Assembly (NCBI GenBank): GCA_001913845.2
Contig: MKGP02000020.1
Span: forward strand, 36,643 to 100,642
DNA: 64,000 nt
Direction: 5' to 3'
Origin: Limnothrix sp. CACIAM 69d
Lineage (GTDB): Bacteria > Cyanobacteriota > Cyanobacteriia > CACIAM-69d
Every line of letters starts with the position of its first letter. The stretch's first letter is position 1. The translations under genes were made by a program, and so were the position numbers. The notes under the pieces were generated by a model. That model saw nothing but the letters and a program-made list of their open reading frames with translations, had not been told where the DNA came from and made no database searches. Positions 36,783 through 45,909 of this stretch are shown in pieces.

Positions 36783-37571
36783 ATGAGCGATCGGGTGGCA
36801 ACGGCACGGTTAATTGAAGTTTTTTCCGCAATCCAGGGTGAAGGGCCGATCGTGGGCACGCGGCAACTGTTCATCCGGTTCGCCCAATGCGATCTGCGCT
36901 GTGACTATTGCGATAGCGATCGCACCTGGGTGGCTCCCGATCATTGCGACATTGAGCAAACCCCTGGCCTGCGGGATTTTGTGACTGTTGCCAACCCCGT
37001 GAGCCAGTCGCAGCTCCTGGACTGGGTGCAACAGCTCGATCGCCCCCATTTACACGACAGCATCAGCATTACGGGCGGTGAGCCCCTATTGCATAGTCGT
37101 TTTCTACAAGATTTCTTACCGGCCCTAAAGACCGTTTCCAGCCTGCCGGTTTATCTGGAAACCGGGGGCCATCGGCCACAACAGTTGACACCCCTGTTGC
37201 CTTGGCTGGATTGGATTGGCATGGATTTGAAACTGCCCAGTGTCAGCGGCGAAACCCATTGGGAGGCCCATGGCGAATTTTTGCGGTTGGCGGTGGAGGC
37301 GCAAAAGTGGGTGTTTGTGAAAGCAATTGTTTCCGAAGCAACCACGCTGGCGGATCTGACCCGATCGGCTGAGTTGGTGGCGGCGATCGACCCCCATTTG
37401 GTTTACGTGATGCAACCCGTTTCGCCCTTGCCCGCGCCGATTAAGCCCGATCGCCAACCGCCGAAACCACCCCAGCCGGAGCAAGTGTTGGCCTGGCAAC
37501 AACACCTGAAACAGTGGTTACCGCAGGTGATTGTGATTCCACAAACCCACAAGGCGATCGGGCAACTTTGA
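36783..37571 (+). CDS. queE: 7-carboxy-7-deazaguanine synthase
   Basis: 262 residues, radical SAM enzyme of preQ0/queuosine synthesis converting 6-carboxy-tetrahydropterin to 7-carboxy-7-deazaguanine. The radical SAM cluster motif is CDLRCDYCD (CX3CX2C). The N-terminus VFSAIQGEGPIVGTRQLFIR is typical; ITGGEPLL, VYLETGGH and WIGMDLKLPS follow. Alone in its strand; ATG 36783 with GAGG upstream. A convergent rsmI gene ends 8 nt away. No preQ1 riboswitch seen in the short leader. Confidence 0.92.
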   Translation: MSDRVATARLIEVFSAIQGEGPIVGTRQLFIRFAQCDLRCDYCDSDRTWVAPDHCDIEQTPGLRDFVTVANPVSQSQLLDWVQQLDRPHLHDSISITGGEPLLHSRFLQDFLPALKTVSSLPVYLETGGHRPQQLTPLLPWLDWIGMDLKLPSVSGETHWEAHGEFLRLAVEAQKWVFVKAIVSEATTLADLTRSAELVAAIDPHLVYVMQPVSPLPAPIKPDRQPPKPPQPEQVLAWQQHLKQWLPQVIVIPQTHKAIGQL

Positions 37572-37578
37572 CCGGCCC

Positions 37579-38487
37579 CTAATCGGGAATTTTGAGGGAC
37601 AACTCGTAAACCGATCGCTTGGACAGGTTCAGTTGGCCGGCAATCTCGCGGCTGGCGGCCGATCGACTCATCCCTTGGGTCATTCGATCGGTCAAAGCGG
37701 CGATAATTTCCGCCTCCGTGGGTTGGTGGGCCACCGGGAGCACTCCGCCTAAAATCAGGACAAATTCCCCTTTGATGGGACAGGCGGGATTCTCGGGAGT
37801 CCAAGTGGCGATCGCCTCCGAGAGGGAACCGCGCCAAAACTGTTCGTAGCGCTTGGTCAGTTCCCGGGCGATCGCGATCGGCCGTTGGTCGCCGCCGTGG
37901 TTGGCCAAGTCTTGCAAGGTTTCCCGCAGGCGGTGGGGCGCTTCATAAAGGATGACGGTGCGGGCCTCTTGGGCCAATTGAGCCAGGCGATCGCGCCGTT
38001 CTTTGCCCTTGGTGGGTAAAAATCCTTCAAAACAAAAGCGATCGGTAGGTAAGCCGGAGCCAATTAGCCCCACAATGGCCGCGCAGGCTCCCGGCACTGG
38101 CACAACGGACAACCCCGCCGCCCCGCAAGCCGCCACCAATGGCACGCCCGGATCGGAAATGCCCGGCGTACCCGCATCGCTGACCAGGGCGATCGCCTGG
38201 CCCGCCCGCAGTCGATCGAGAATTTCGGGAATCCGTTTGGTCTGGTTATGTTCGTGATAGCTCAGTTGGGGCTTGCTGATTTGGAAGTGGGCCAGTAGCT
38301 TGCCCGTGTGTCGGGTGTCTTCCGCTGCGATCGCATCCACCGCCTGCAAAATTCGCAAGGCCCGGTAGCTGATATCTTCCAAATTCCCGATCGGGGTGGC
38401 CACCAAATACAGGGTTCCCGGCTGCACCGGGGTGACTTCGCCCAAGATGGTTGGCGCTGGGGAAGGCGTTGCCGTCATCTGCCGCAC
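37579..38487 (-). CDS. rsmI: 16S rRNA (cytidine1402-2'-O)-methyltransferase
   Basis: 302 residues, tetrapyrrole-methylase-fold enzyme. Motifs: GTLYLVATPIGNLEDISYRA, AAEDTRHTGKLLAHF, ALVSDAGTPGISDPGVPLV, PGACAAIVGLIGSGLPTD, FEGFLPTKGKERRDRL. With RsmH it dimethylates C1402 of 16S rRNA to tune start-codon decoding. A second ATG three codons in (MTATPSPAP) is an alternative start. It begins 7 nt after the stop of the InrS/CsoR gene on the same strand, so may be cotranscribed with it. Confidence 0.93.
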   Translation of the reverse strand: MRQMTATPSPAPTILGEVTPVQPGTLYLVATPIGNLEDISYRALRILQAVDAIAAEDTRHTGKLLAHFQISKPQLSYHEHNQTKRIPEILDRLRAGQAIALVSDAGTPGISDPGVPLVAACGAAGLSVVPVPGACAAIVGLIGSGLPTDRFCFEGFLPTKGKERRDRLAQLAQEARTVILYEAPHRLRETLQDLANHGGDQRPIAIARELTKRYEQFWRGSLSEAIATWTPENPACPIKGEFVLILGGVLPVAHQPTEAEIIAALTDRMTQGMSRSAASREIAGQLNLSKRSVYELSLKIPD

Positions 38488-38493
38488 CTTCCC

Positions 38494-38958
38494 CTAGATC
38501 AAAAAGCGATCAAGCGCCGCTTTCAGTTCCGCCAATTCCGCATCAATGTTGCCCTCGCGTGCTGCTCGCACAATGCACTCATTCAGGTGCTCATCCAAAA
38601 TGGCCCGCGCCACCCGATCGATCGCACCGCGCACCGCCGCCAACTGAATCAACACATCGGGGCAATCTCGCCCATCCTGCACCATGGCCTTGATGCCGCG
38701 CACATGGCCTTCAATCCGCGACAAGCGATTCACAATTTTGCGAATCGCTTCCGGGTTGTGGGCGTGGGTGTGGCTATGGGACGGGCCATGGCTATGGCCG
38801 TGAGCATGGCTGGGAGCGGGATTGGAGTCGAGATGCTGGGCAGCGCTGGGGTCGGGCTGATGGAGCTGGTCGGAATCGGCGGAAGGGTGAGGGTGAGCGT
38901 CGGGTTGTGCAGGGTCGTGATCAGGACGATTCAAGGGATGGAACGCAGCCAGATTCAA
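38494..38958 (-). CDS. CsoR/RcnR-family metal-sensing repressor, InrS-like, His-rich N-terminus
   Basis: 154 residues if it starts at TTG 38958; TTG 38934 is also possible. The frame is open further upstream but there overlaps the serine hydrolase gene, and no ATG lies between. The C-terminal ~85 residues are the DUF156/CsoR helical core: IRKIVNRLSRIEGHVRGIKA, with metal-ligand residues C (RDCPD), H and C (EHLNEC). A His-rich tract (HAHGHSHGPSHSHTHAH) precedes it, as in Synechocystis InrS, the Ni(II) sensor. It likely represses a metal exporter, but no exporter gene lies nearby. Confidence 0.82.
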   Translation of the reverse strand: MNLAAFHPLNRPDHDPAQPDAHPHPSADSDQLHQPDPSAAQHLDSNPAPSHAHGHSHGPSHSHTHAHNPEAIRKIVNRLSRIEGHVRGIKAMVQDGRDCPDVLIQLAAVRGAIDRVARAILDEHLNECIVRAAREGNIDAELAELKAALDRFLI

Positions 38959-38974
38959 AGGGGCAGTTTGGATT

Positions 38975-39937
38975 CTAACGCGATGGCTCCGGGTTTCCGA
39001 GCGATCGCACCGCTTCGAGGGCCCCGTGGGCAATTTGGGGCAGAATACTCCGATCGCGATCGCCCAAAGGCGCATCGATCGCCACCACCAGCCCAAAGGG
39101 CCGCCCATCCACCGGCTCCACATAGGCACAATCCCACCGCACCCGGCTCATCCACCCCGCCTTAGACCACAGGCGCGTGGTGGGGGGCAACCCTTCTCCC
39201 AAAAAACCGGTGACTTGGTTGTAATCCGGATCCAAGCTGGCCACGGTGGCCGGATCGAGCGATCGCGCCAGGAGGTTCATCAGCATTTGCGATCGGGCCG
39301 CCGACACCGCCACCCCACCCGCGATCGCATGGAGCAACCGCGCCACCGCATCCGTCGTTAAATAATTGCGATTGCTGTAGTCTGCCGCCAAAAAGACTCG
39401 CTCGCGGCCATAGGGCCCATCACCCCAAGTTTTTTGGCAAACATTAATGGTTTGGAACTCTTCCCAACCGAACGATTGCAAATAGCGATTCACGATTTGT
39501 CGTTGCTGTTGCCAGGTTTCAAAGGGGCCCGCTGGCAACTCCGGGCCGCTGGTGGTTCCCGACAACACATCCACCAAATAGCTCGTGGCATCGTTACTGG
39601 AATTGACGATCGCATCATGCAGGGCCCGATCGACCTCTTCCGTGGGCGAAATCATCCCCTTTTCCAACCATTCCTGCACGGCCACCCCATAGAACAGCTT
39701 GACCACGCTGGCCGGATAAATGCGCTCCACGCCGCGATAGCTGAACCCGCGCACCGGATGGGCCCAAAAATCCGCCGGAGCCAGGGCCCCGCCCGTGTTC
39801 ACCATGTAGGGCGGATCGTAAACCCACCAGGTCAGGGCCAATTGGTTGCGGGCTAACAGCGGATATTGGATCCATAGCCGATCGAGCAGTTGTTTTCCCA
39901 ACCGCTCCAGTTCCCCATCCTGTTGGTAAAAAATCAT
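38975..39937 (-). CDS. Serine hydrolase, class A beta-lactamase-like fold
   Basis: 320 residues. SxxK motif ASVVKLFYGV (about residue 80), an SDN-like VNSSNDATSYL (about residue 112), and a KTG-like WSKAGWMSRVRW near the C-terminus. These are the three active-site motifs of penicillin-recognising serine enzymes. No signal peptide is seen, so it may be cytoplasmic, or exported in a way I cannot see. A true beta-lactamase role is unproven; cyanobacterial paralogues are mostly uncharacterised. Starts 79 nt from the divergent NlpC/P60 gene, also a cell-wall-type enzyme. Confidence 0.82.
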   Translation of the reverse strand: MIFYQQDGELERLGKQLLDRLWIQYPLLARNQLALTWWVYDPPYMVNTGGALAPADFWAHPVRGFSYRGVERIYPASVVKLFYGVAVQEWLEKGMISPTEEVDRALHDAIVNSSNDATSYLVDVLSGTTSGPELPAGPFETWQQQRQIVNRYLQSFGWEEFQTINVCQKTWGDGPYGRERVFLAADYSNRNYLTTDAVARLLHAIAGGVAVSAARSQMLMNLLARSLDPATVASLDPDYNQVTGFLGEGLPPTTRLWSKAGWMSRVRWDCAYVEPVDGRPFGLVVAIDAPLGDRDRSILPQIAHGALEAVRSLGNPEPSR

Positions 39938-40016
39938 GCCTACGGTGTTTGGCGTGAACCCAACGATTCTCGCCTATGCTTGGGGCGATCGTCCTTGTTT
40001 GCACCGGAGACCTTCC

Positions 40017-40817
40017 ATGACCTCGATCGCCCTCGATCGCGTGCTGGCTGACTTGGGCCAACCGATTCCCGATCGCCCGGAATATCGCTGCACCGAACCC
40101 CTAGACCTATTCACCCGGCCCGACGGGGAGGAACTGAGCACCCAAGTGGCTCCCGGGCGGCAATTGTGGTTTCGGCAACTGTCGGCGGATTTGGCAGCAC
40201 GTTTGGACGCTGGCACAGGAGCCAATCCGGGAGCCAGCGGGGATTTCAATCAAGGGGCGATCGAGGTGGTGCTTTGCGAGGATGACTATGCCGCCTGGTT
40301 GCCAATGGCCAGCTTGGCTCACCTGGCTCCGGCCATTGGCCCCTATCGGGCCCCGATCGTGTCGCGATCGGCCATTGTCGATCGAATTCCCCAGGCGATC
40401 GCCTTTGCCCAAGCGGCCATGGCCGTTCCCCATTGCTACCTTTGGGGCGGCACGATCGCCCCTGATTATGACTGCTCTGGCCTCATTCAAGCGGCCTTTA
40501 TGAGTGTGGGCATTTGGTTGCCTCGCAATTCGTATCAACAACAGGAGTTCACCGAACCAGTTGAGCTAGAAAACCTTCAACCGGGCGATTTGCTCTTTTT
40601 TGGAATGCCCACCAAAACCAACCATGTGGCGCTGTATTTAGGCAAAACCATCGGGCAACATTGCTATCTGCACAGTTCTGGCTATGAACAGGGACGGGGA
40701 AGAATTGCGGTTGATTTTTTGTCTGATCAGGGCGATCGGGTGGCACAAGCTTATTTTTCCCAATACAAAGGAGCCGGTCGAATCCACAGCAGCTATCAAC
40801 CCAGTCTCAAGGGCTAA
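40017..40817 (+). CDS. NlpC/P60 gamma-D-glutamyl-diamino acid endopeptidase
   Basis: 266 residues from ATG 40017 (MTSIALDRVLADLGQP); an ATG at 39936 is in frame but reads into the divergent gene's start. The N-terminal ~125 residues are SH3b-like. The catalytic NlpC/P60 domain has Cys in YDCSGLIQAAF, His in NHVALYLG, and a third polar residue in CYLHSSG. Cyanobacterial homologues from Anabaena and Nostoc with this SH3b-NlpC layout cleave gamma-D-Glu-diaminopimelate links in murein peptides. Probably peptide recycling. Confidence 0.88.
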   Translation: MTSIALDRVLADLGQPIPDRPEYRCTEPLDLFTRPDGEELSTQVAPGRQLWFRQLSADLAARLDAGTGANPGASGDFNQGAIEVVLCEDDYAAWLPMASLAHLAPAIGPYRAPIVSRSAIVDRIPQAIAFAQAAMAVPHCYLWGGTIAPDYDCSGLIQAAFMSVGIWLPRNSYQQQEFTEPVELENLQPGDLLFFGMPTKTNHVALYLGKTIGQHCYLHSSGYEQGRGRIAVDFLSDQGDRVAQAYFSQYKGAGRIHSSYQPSLKG

Positions 40818-40887
40818 TTCACAGTTCATTCACCGATCTGCTGTGGCGCTTTGATGGCCCTCAAGCTAACGATCAACCGGCAAACTC

Positions 40888-41112
40888 ATGATAAAACTGG
40901 CCATAAAAGTCAAACCCAACAGCAAACAACAGAAAATTGTTGAAGAGGCCGATGGAGGGCTAACCATTTTCTTAAAATCCCCCCCGATCGATGGCAAAGC
41001 TAATCGCGAGTTAATTCAACTCCTCGCGGTCCATTTAGGCGTTAGCAAATCAGCAATCACGATCAAAGTTGGCCAAGCGGGCCGTCAAAAAATCATTGAG
41101 GTTGCAGACTAA
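40888..41112 (+). CDS. DUF167 (YggU-family) small protein
   Basis: 74 residues. DUF167 core: [20 protein letters not shown], then [20 protein letters not shown] and the final [14 protein letters not shown]. Small conserved cytoplasmic alpha/beta protein whose role is not established. ATG start 40888, 70 nt downstream of the NlpC/P60 gene on the same strand. Confidence 0.88.
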   Translation: MIKLAIKVKPNSKQQKIVEEADGGLTIFLKSPPIDGKANRELIQLLAVHLGVSKSAITIKVGQAGRQKIIEVAD

Positions 41113-41288
41113 TGACAACAAGCGCTAGGGCCCTCAGGATTGGGATAGGATAAGCGCGATCGCCCCTCTTGCTCGACATCGATTCGTGGTCGGTTCATCT
41201 ACCGATCCGGAATTGGGATCAGATCGAGCCTTGAGGTCGAGCCTTGGTTTAGATCACTTAGACCGTCAGACCGCCCCTCCAATTACCC

Positions 41289-42716
41289 ATGTCGCTCCAG
41301 CTTTACAACACTCTCACCCGTCGCAAAGAACCCTTCGAGCCGATCGAGCCGGGTCGGGTGCGGATGTATTGCTGTGGCGTAACGGTCTATGACCATTGCC
41401 ATTTGGGCCATGCCCGGTCGTACATCGTTTGGGACACCCTACGGCGTTTTTTGCAATGGCGGGGCTATGACGTGCGCTATGTGCAAAACTTCACCGACAT
41501 TGACGACAAAATCCTGAATCGCGCCAAAAACGAAGGGGTTTCCATGGAGGCGATCGCCGATCGCTATACCGAAACCTACTTTGAAGACATGGCCCGGCTC
41601 AATATTCGGGAAGCCGATGCCTATCCCCGCGCCACCCACACCCTGAACGGCATTCAGCGCTTGATTGCCGAATTGGAAGCCAAGGGCGTGGCCTATGCAG
41701 CCGGGGGCGATGTGTATTTTGCAGTGCGTAAATTTGCGGACTATGGCAAACTCTCTGGCCGCAAATTAGACGATCTGCAAGCCGGAGCCAGCGGCCGCAC
41801 GGACGACGAAATCACCAAAAAGCAAGATCCCTTCGACTTTGCCCTTTGGAAAGGAGCCAAGCCCGACGAACCAGCCTGGGAGTCCCCTTGGGGGCCTGGT
41901 CGGCCAGGCTGGCACATTGAGTGCTCCGCCATGGTGCGCCAAGAGTTGGGCGAAAGCATTGATATCCACGTGGGGGGCGGTGATTTGATTTTTCCGCACC
42001 ACGAAAACGAAATTGCCCAATCGGAAGCGGCCACGGGCCATCCCCTAGCCCGGTTTTGGTTGCACAACGGCATGGTGAACGTGGGCGGCGAGAAGATGTC
42101 GAAGTCCTTGGGCAACTTCACAACCATTCGCGCTCTGCTGGATGCGCCGGAGGGGCCCCACCCGATGGCCCTGCGGTTGTTTGTGCTGCAAGGTCACTAC
42201 CGCAAGCCGATGGACTTTACGGGCGAGGCGATCGAGGCGGCCAAAAATGCCTGGAACACGCTCAAGGAGGGTCTGTTATTTGAGGGGCTAGGGGATCTCA
42301 ACGGTGCGCCCACCTATGACCCCACGGCGCTCGATCGATTCCGGGTGGCCATGGATGACGACCTGAACACGCCGGAAGCCTTGGCTGTGCTGTTTGAGCT
42401 GGCGAAGGAATTACGCCGCGAAAAGAATCTGCGAGTTCATGAGGGGCAATTTTCCCAGGATGCCGCCGCGATCGCCCAGCAGTGGCGAACCTTGGTGCAT
42501 TTGGCGGATGTGTTGGGCCTGGTGGCCACAGCGGAAGTCCCAACGGCCACCGTATCCGGCCCCAGCGATGCGGAAATTGAGGCCTTAATTGCCCAACGGA
42601 CGGCCGCCCGCCAGGCCAAAAACTTTGCCGAGTCCGATCGCATCCGCGACGAGCTGAAAGCCCAGGGCATTGCGTTGATCGATCGCCCCGGTGAAACCGC
42701 CTGGCATCGAGAATAG
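41289..42716 (+). CDS. cysS: Cysteinyl-tRNA synthetase
   Basis: 475 residues, class I synthetase. Zn/Cys-site [20 protein letters not shown] includes the HIGH equivalent [40 protein letters not shown] and [12 protein letters not shown] follow, then KMSKSLGNF (KMSKS). The C-terminal DALR-type helical part ends [20 protein letters not shown]. Charges tRNA-Cys. The following small gene starts 10 nt after the stop, with its AGGAGG overlapping the cysS TAG. Confidence 0.95.
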   Translation: MSLQLYNTLTRRKEPFEPIEPGRVRMYCCGVTVYDHCHLGHARSYIVWDTLRRFLQWRGYDVRYVQNFTDIDDKILNRAKNEGVSMEAIADRYTETYFEDMARLNIREADAYPRATHTLNGIQRLIAELEAKGVAYAAGGDVYFAVRKFADYGKLSGRKLDDLQAGASGRTDDEITKKQDPFDFALWKGAKPDEPAWESPWGPGRPGWHIECSAMVRQELGESIDIHVGGGDLIFPHHENEIAQSEAATGHPLARFWLHNGMVNVGGEKMSKSLGNFTTIRALLDAPEGPHPMALRLFVLQGHYRKPMDFTGEAIEAAKNAWNTLKEGLLFEGLGDLNGAPTYDPTALDRFRVAMDDDLNTPEALAVLFELAKELRREKNLRVHEGQFSQDAAAIAQQWRTLVHLADVLGLVATAEVPTATVSGPSDAEIEALIAQRTAARQAKNFAESDRIRDELKAQGIALIDRPGETAWHRE

Positions 42717-42726
42717 GAGGACAACC

Positions 42727-43050
42727 ATGGCCGATCGCGATTTGTTTCAGCGGGCCAATGCGCAGGGCATGAAGCGATTTTGTGAAGGTTGGCATCGGGC
42801 CCAAAACCAACGCTACTTGCTGCGATCACAACTGGGGTTTAGCCAAGCCAGCACCCCCCATCGACCGGCTGTTTGTCGAGGCTGCGAAAACTACCACGGC
42901 ATCGCCTACGGTTACAGCCGCGATCGGCGGGCAAGGCTGATTTGCGGCATTCACCCCTTTGGCTGGTCGGGAACCGATCTTTGTCCCGATTGGCGCGGAG
43001 CGATCGAGCCGGAATTTTCCACTGCGACCTCCGACGACATCAACCGGTAA
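42727..43050 (+). CDS. Small Cys-rich conserved-looking cyanobacterial protein
   Basis: 107 residues from ATG 42727, preceded by a perfect AGGAGG (42715-42720) 6 nt upstream; this decides the start over an ATG at 42691 inside cysS. Cysteines in VCRGCENYHG, LICGIHPFGW and DLCPDW (CxxC...C...C) suggest a small zinc or Fe-S site. Rich in Arg and aromatics. No known family name. The tight junction with cysS implies cotranscription. Confidence 0.78.
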   Translation: MADRDLFQRANAQGMKRFCEGWHRAQNQRYLLRSQLGFSQASTPHRPAVCRGCENYHGIAYGYSRDRRARLICGIHPFGWSGTDLCPDWRGAIEPEFSTATSDDINR

Positions 43051-43056
43051 TTGGCC

Positions 43057-43581
43057 ATGATCAATCTCCGAAACCTGGGAATCCAAAGCATCGGTAAAAA
43101 CATCGGTAAACGATTACTCCTGTTGTTGGGGCTGGCCCTGTTGTGGGTTTTGTTGGGAGCCTTGCCCGCCCAAGCGATGGGCAACTACAGCAAAACCAAC
43201 CAGGAAGGACAAAATTTTGCCGGTGAAAACTTGGTGGGCGCAGCGTTTTTGGCCACCGATTTGCGCGATGCCAATCTGGCGGGAGCCAACTTGAGCAACG
43301 CGACTCTCACCCAAGCCACCCTGTTGCGAGCCAACTTGCAGGGGGCTGATTTAACGGGCGCTTTGGTCGATCGGGCAGTGCTGGAACGGGCAGATTTAAC
43401 CCAAGCGATCGCCCGTGAAGCGATTTTTACGCGCTCAATTTTGGCCGACACCGCGATCGAGGGAGCCGACTTCACCGATGCATTGATCGATCGGTATGAC
43501 GTGGCTCAACTTTGCAAAGTCGCCAGCGGCATTAATCAGAAAACCGGTGTCAGCACCCGCGAAAGTTTAGGTTGTGATTAG
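43057..43581 (+). CDS. Secreted or lumenal pentapeptide-repeat protein
   Basis: 174 residues from ATG 43057 (a TTG two codons earlier is in frame). Signal peptide: LLLLLGLALLWVLLGALPAQ then AMGN (cleavage after AQA). From about residue 55 there are A(D/N)LxX pentapeptide repeats: LRDANLAGANLSNATLTQAT, LRANLQGADLTGALVDRA. The C-terminus has two cysteines (LCKVAS, LGCD), as in thylakoid-lumen pentapeptide proteins of the TL15/TL17/TL20.3 group. Likely lumenal; function unknown. Only 6 nt after the previous stop. Confidence 0.87.
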   Translation: MINLRNLGIQSIGKNIGKRLLLLLGLALLWVLLGALPAQAMGNYSKTNQEGQNFAGENLVGAAFLATDLRDANLAGANLSNATLTQATLLRANLQGADLTGALVDRAVLERADLTQAIAREAIFTRSILADTAIEGADFTDALIDRYDVAQLCKVASGINQKTGVSTRESLGCD

Positions 43582-43635
43582 TGCTCATTGCGATTGAAAT
43601 CTCTGAATAGCAGATCAGCATGAACCTGATTGCTG

Positions 43636-43658
43636 TTGGGTTTCGCACCTCAACCCAA
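43636..43658. repeat. Small palindromic repeat (TTGGGTT / AACCCAA)
   Basis: TTGGGTT-tcgcacctc-AACCCAA, 7-bp perfect stem with a 9-nt loop, downstream of the pentapeptide gene. This wording (GTTGGGTTTCG...CTCAACCCAACCTAC) is a common dispersed repeat in cyanobacterial genomes. May act as a bidirectional terminator between convergent genes. Confidence 0.5.
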
Positions 43659-43743
43659 CCTACAAAATGACTGCTGATTAGCTCATCTTGGGCAAGGAAT
43701 TTTAAGGATGAGGGCTTATGATTAATCCGCGCAAGAGGTCTAA

Positions 43744-43932
43744 TTAACGAGCTTTCCAAGTACCACCATAGCGATAGTGTGGATTGGTGTCGCTTTGCTG
43801 TTTTTGGCAATGGGGACAGGCCAAAACCCATTGATCGGTGAGATCGACCTGGATTCGATAGCGCACCAACGAAAGCACCTGGCATAGTTCACAGGGTCGT
43901 GGTTGAGGATTGGCTGTGCGACGACGCGGCAT
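43744..43932 (-). CDS. Small zinc-ribbon-like cyanobacterial protein
   Basis: 62 residues. Starts MPRRRTANPQPRPCELCQVL, then RYRIQVDLTDQWVLACPHC and ends YRYGGTWKAR. Two CxxC knuckles (CELC, CPHC) 26 residues apart indicate a zinc ribbon. The regular charge pattern and RYRIQ/GGTWKAR ends look like a conserved cyanobacterial family of unknown role. Convergent with the pentapeptide gene; the repeat-rich stretch 43933-44038 (TTTCAATCAACTTAAATC-type tandem units) lies upstream. Confidence 0.75.
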   Translation of the reverse strand: MPRRRTANPQPRPCELCQVLSLVRYRIQVDLTDQWVLACPHCQKQQSDTNPHYRYGGTWKAR

Positions 43933-44038
43933 GACAATTAATAGAAGTCAACAGTAATCAGCAGCAATCAGCAGTAATCAACGGCGATTCAAGACAATTT
44001 CAATCAACTCAAATCATTTCAATCAACTTAAATCTCAA

Positions 44039-44710
44039 TCAACTTAAATCAAAGGGAACCCCGCCATCGGTTTCCCAATGGTGACGATAAAGCAATTCAA
44101 GTTGACCGCAATGCTGGGCGATCGCCGCCACCTGCCGCCGATACAAACTCCGAAACACATTCGCCACCAGCAGCGCCCCGATCGCCACCACCAGGCCCGT
44201 AGCCGTGGACACCAACGCCTCGCTCAGGCCCGAACCGATGCCCGCGCCATTGGGGCCACCTGTGGAGCCGATGCTGTCCCAGCGGAGGGCCGCAAAGGAT
44301 CCCATCAGCCCCAATACGGTTCCCAACAGGCCCAACAGGGGTGCAATGCCGACGATCGTGTCGAAAGCCGTGCCAAACCGTTTGAGTTGGGGCAGTTGGG
44401 CTTGGGCGGCGCTGTCCAGGGCTAATCGAAACTCCTCCGGGGTGGGGCGATCAAGCGTGAGCGCCGCCAAGAAAATTTGCACGATCGGCCAATCCTCTGG
44501 AGCCGATCGCAACAAACGCAGGGTGCGATCGGGATCGGGTTCCCGCCCGTACAACACGAGTGCCTCCCGAATCAGGAGCGGTTGTTCCTGGGCCAAGCGC
44601 CACCAAAACCGGCCCCGCTCCACCGCCAGGGCAATCGTGGCGATCGCGCAACCCGCCAAAGGAACCATCACCGCCCCACCGGCCACAAACCATTGCCATA
44701 CCGACGACAT
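44039..44710 (-). CDS. MotA/TolQ/ExbB-family proton channel protein
   Basis: 223 residues from ATG 44710 (MSSVWQWFVAGGAVMVPLAG), with AAGGAG 13 nt upstream; an ATG at 44746 is in frame but would place that ribosome site inside the gene. Three membrane helices: about residues 8-28, 125-150 (IVGIAPLLGLLGTVLGLMGS, the ExbB signature) and 170-195 (LVSTATGLVVAIGALLVANV). A pore-forming subunit that energises outer-membrane transport or envelope integrity with ExbD/TolR. No exbD gene is adjacent, so the partner is elsewhere. Confidence 0.87.
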   Translation of the reverse strand: MSSVWQWFVAGGAVMVPLAGCAIATIALAVERGRFWWRLAQEQPLLIREALVLYGREPDPDRTLRLLRSAPEDWPIVQIFLAALTLDRPTPEEFRLALDSAAQAQLPQLKRFGTAFDTIVGIAPLLGLLGTVLGLMGSFAALRWDSIGSTGGPNGAGIGSGLSEALVSTATGLVVAIGALLVANVFRSLYRRQVAAIAQHCGQLELLYRHHWETDGGVPFDLS

Positions 44711-45078
44711 TGAGCACCTACTCTCCTTGCAACGCAGCGGGTTCATTTAGCAGTCAATCATGGCCTGTGGGCCAGCCGAAATTCAGCCAAACCTAAACCC
44801 AATCAAAAACAAGCCTGGCCCTATGATGCCCGATTGGCGATGGCTGGAAGTTGCTTTGCCCCGTCCCGATCGGGGCGATCGACCCCAAGCAATTGACTGT
44901 AGTGGGGATTGATCCTTACCATTGAGTTACATTAATGGACTGTAAAGAACTGTTGCGATTAATCAACGGTTTCCATCCTCCGGCCCCTTAATTGCCCCAC
45001 AGACCAAGGGGTTTCAGTTCTTGTCCCCATTCGATTTTGTCCCCCATTCTTCCGTCCTGGCTTTTGGAGCGCGTCCCT
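44711..45078. other. Intergenic region, exbB-like / psb32-like
   Basis: 368 nt between divergent genes. I see no small gene, tRNA or strong hairpin. It should hold both promoters; an AT-rich stretch (GTTACATTAATGGACTGTAA, 44931-44950) is the best candidate area for the rightward one. Confidence 0.4.
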
Positions 45079-45909
45079 ATGCAACAGGCAACACAACTGG
45101 TTTCCCGCCGCTGGTCACAGTGGTTGACGGCCACGCTGGGATCGTTGGTGCTTTGTGCGATCGCCTGGATCGCCGCGCCGGCCCCCGCCCAAGCCTTCGA
45201 TAACCCCGACCTGTTGCCCAAGGAGTTCACCACCGTTGTGGACTTGGCCAACCAGTTGCCCAGTGGCCAAGAGCAAAAACTCGCCCAAACCCTGGCGGAC
45301 TTCGAGGCGGAAACCGGCTGGAAATTGCGTGTTTTGACCCAATTTGACCAAACGCCCGGCCTGGCCGTGAAGCGGTTTTGGGATGTGGATAACAAAACCT
45401 TGCTGGTGGTGGCCGACTCCCGGGGGGGCAACCTGCTGAACTTCAATGTGGGCGGCGATTTCTATAGTGTCTTTCCGCGCACCTTTTGGATTGAGCTGCA
45501 AACCCGCTACGGTAACCAATTCTTTGTGCGCGAAAATGGGGAAAATCAGGCGATCGTCCAATCCCTGGAGTCGGTGATGGGTTGCCTGCGCCAAGGGGGC
45601 TGTCAGTTTGTGCCCGGTTTGCCCCAGGAGCAATGGATCCTAACCCTGGTGACTTCGGTGCTGGGCGGTGTGATCTGTGGTTTTGCGGCCCATCCACGCA
45701 AGGCCGGCGAATGGATTTCCTGGCAATGGGCGCTGATTTTGTCGCCGCTGTGGGGCATTTTGTTTATTGCCTTTGGCATTGGCCCGGTGGTGACCCGCAC
45801 GGCGGACTGGTTGCCCCTAGTGCGCAATATTGCTGGATTCGCGATCGGGGCGTTGGTGGCTTTCCTGTCGCCGGTCTTTGGTCGCCCCCCGTCGGAGGCC
45901 GAAACTTAG
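45079..45909 (+). CDS. psb32: Psb32 / TLP18.3-like TPM-domain protein
   Basis: 276 residues from ATG 45079 (MQQATQLVSRRWSQWLTATL). Signal or anchor with cleavage-like APAQAFDNPDLLPK. The TPM domain spans about 45-165: TVVDLANQLPSGQEQKLAQT, WKLRVLTQFDQTPG, LLVVADSRGGNLLNFNVG. Two C-terminal membrane helices follow (WILTLVTSVLGGVICGF and ALILSPLWGILFIAFGIGPV). Synechocystis Psb32 and plant TLP18.3 protect photosystem II and help its repair at the thylakoid. Name by domain layout; an alignment would settle orthology. Confidence 0.8.
   Translation: MQQATQLVSRRWSQWLTATLGSLVLCAIAWIAAPAPAQAFDNPDLLPKEFTTVVDLANQLPSGQEQKLAQTLADFEAETGWKLRVLTQFDQTPGLAVKRFWDVDNKTLLVVADSRGGNLLNFNVGGDFYSVFPRTFWIELQTRYGNQFFVRENGENQAIVQSLESVMGCLRQGGCQFVPGLPQEQWILTLVTSVLGGVICGFAAHPRKAGEWISWQWALILSPLWGILFIAFGIGPVVTRTADWLPLVRNIAGFAIGALVAFLSPVFGRPPSEAET

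Noticed and set aside
36783..36900. preQ1 riboswitch for queE
   Set aside because: The leader between the terminator and the ATG is too short and has no preQ1 aptamer wording.
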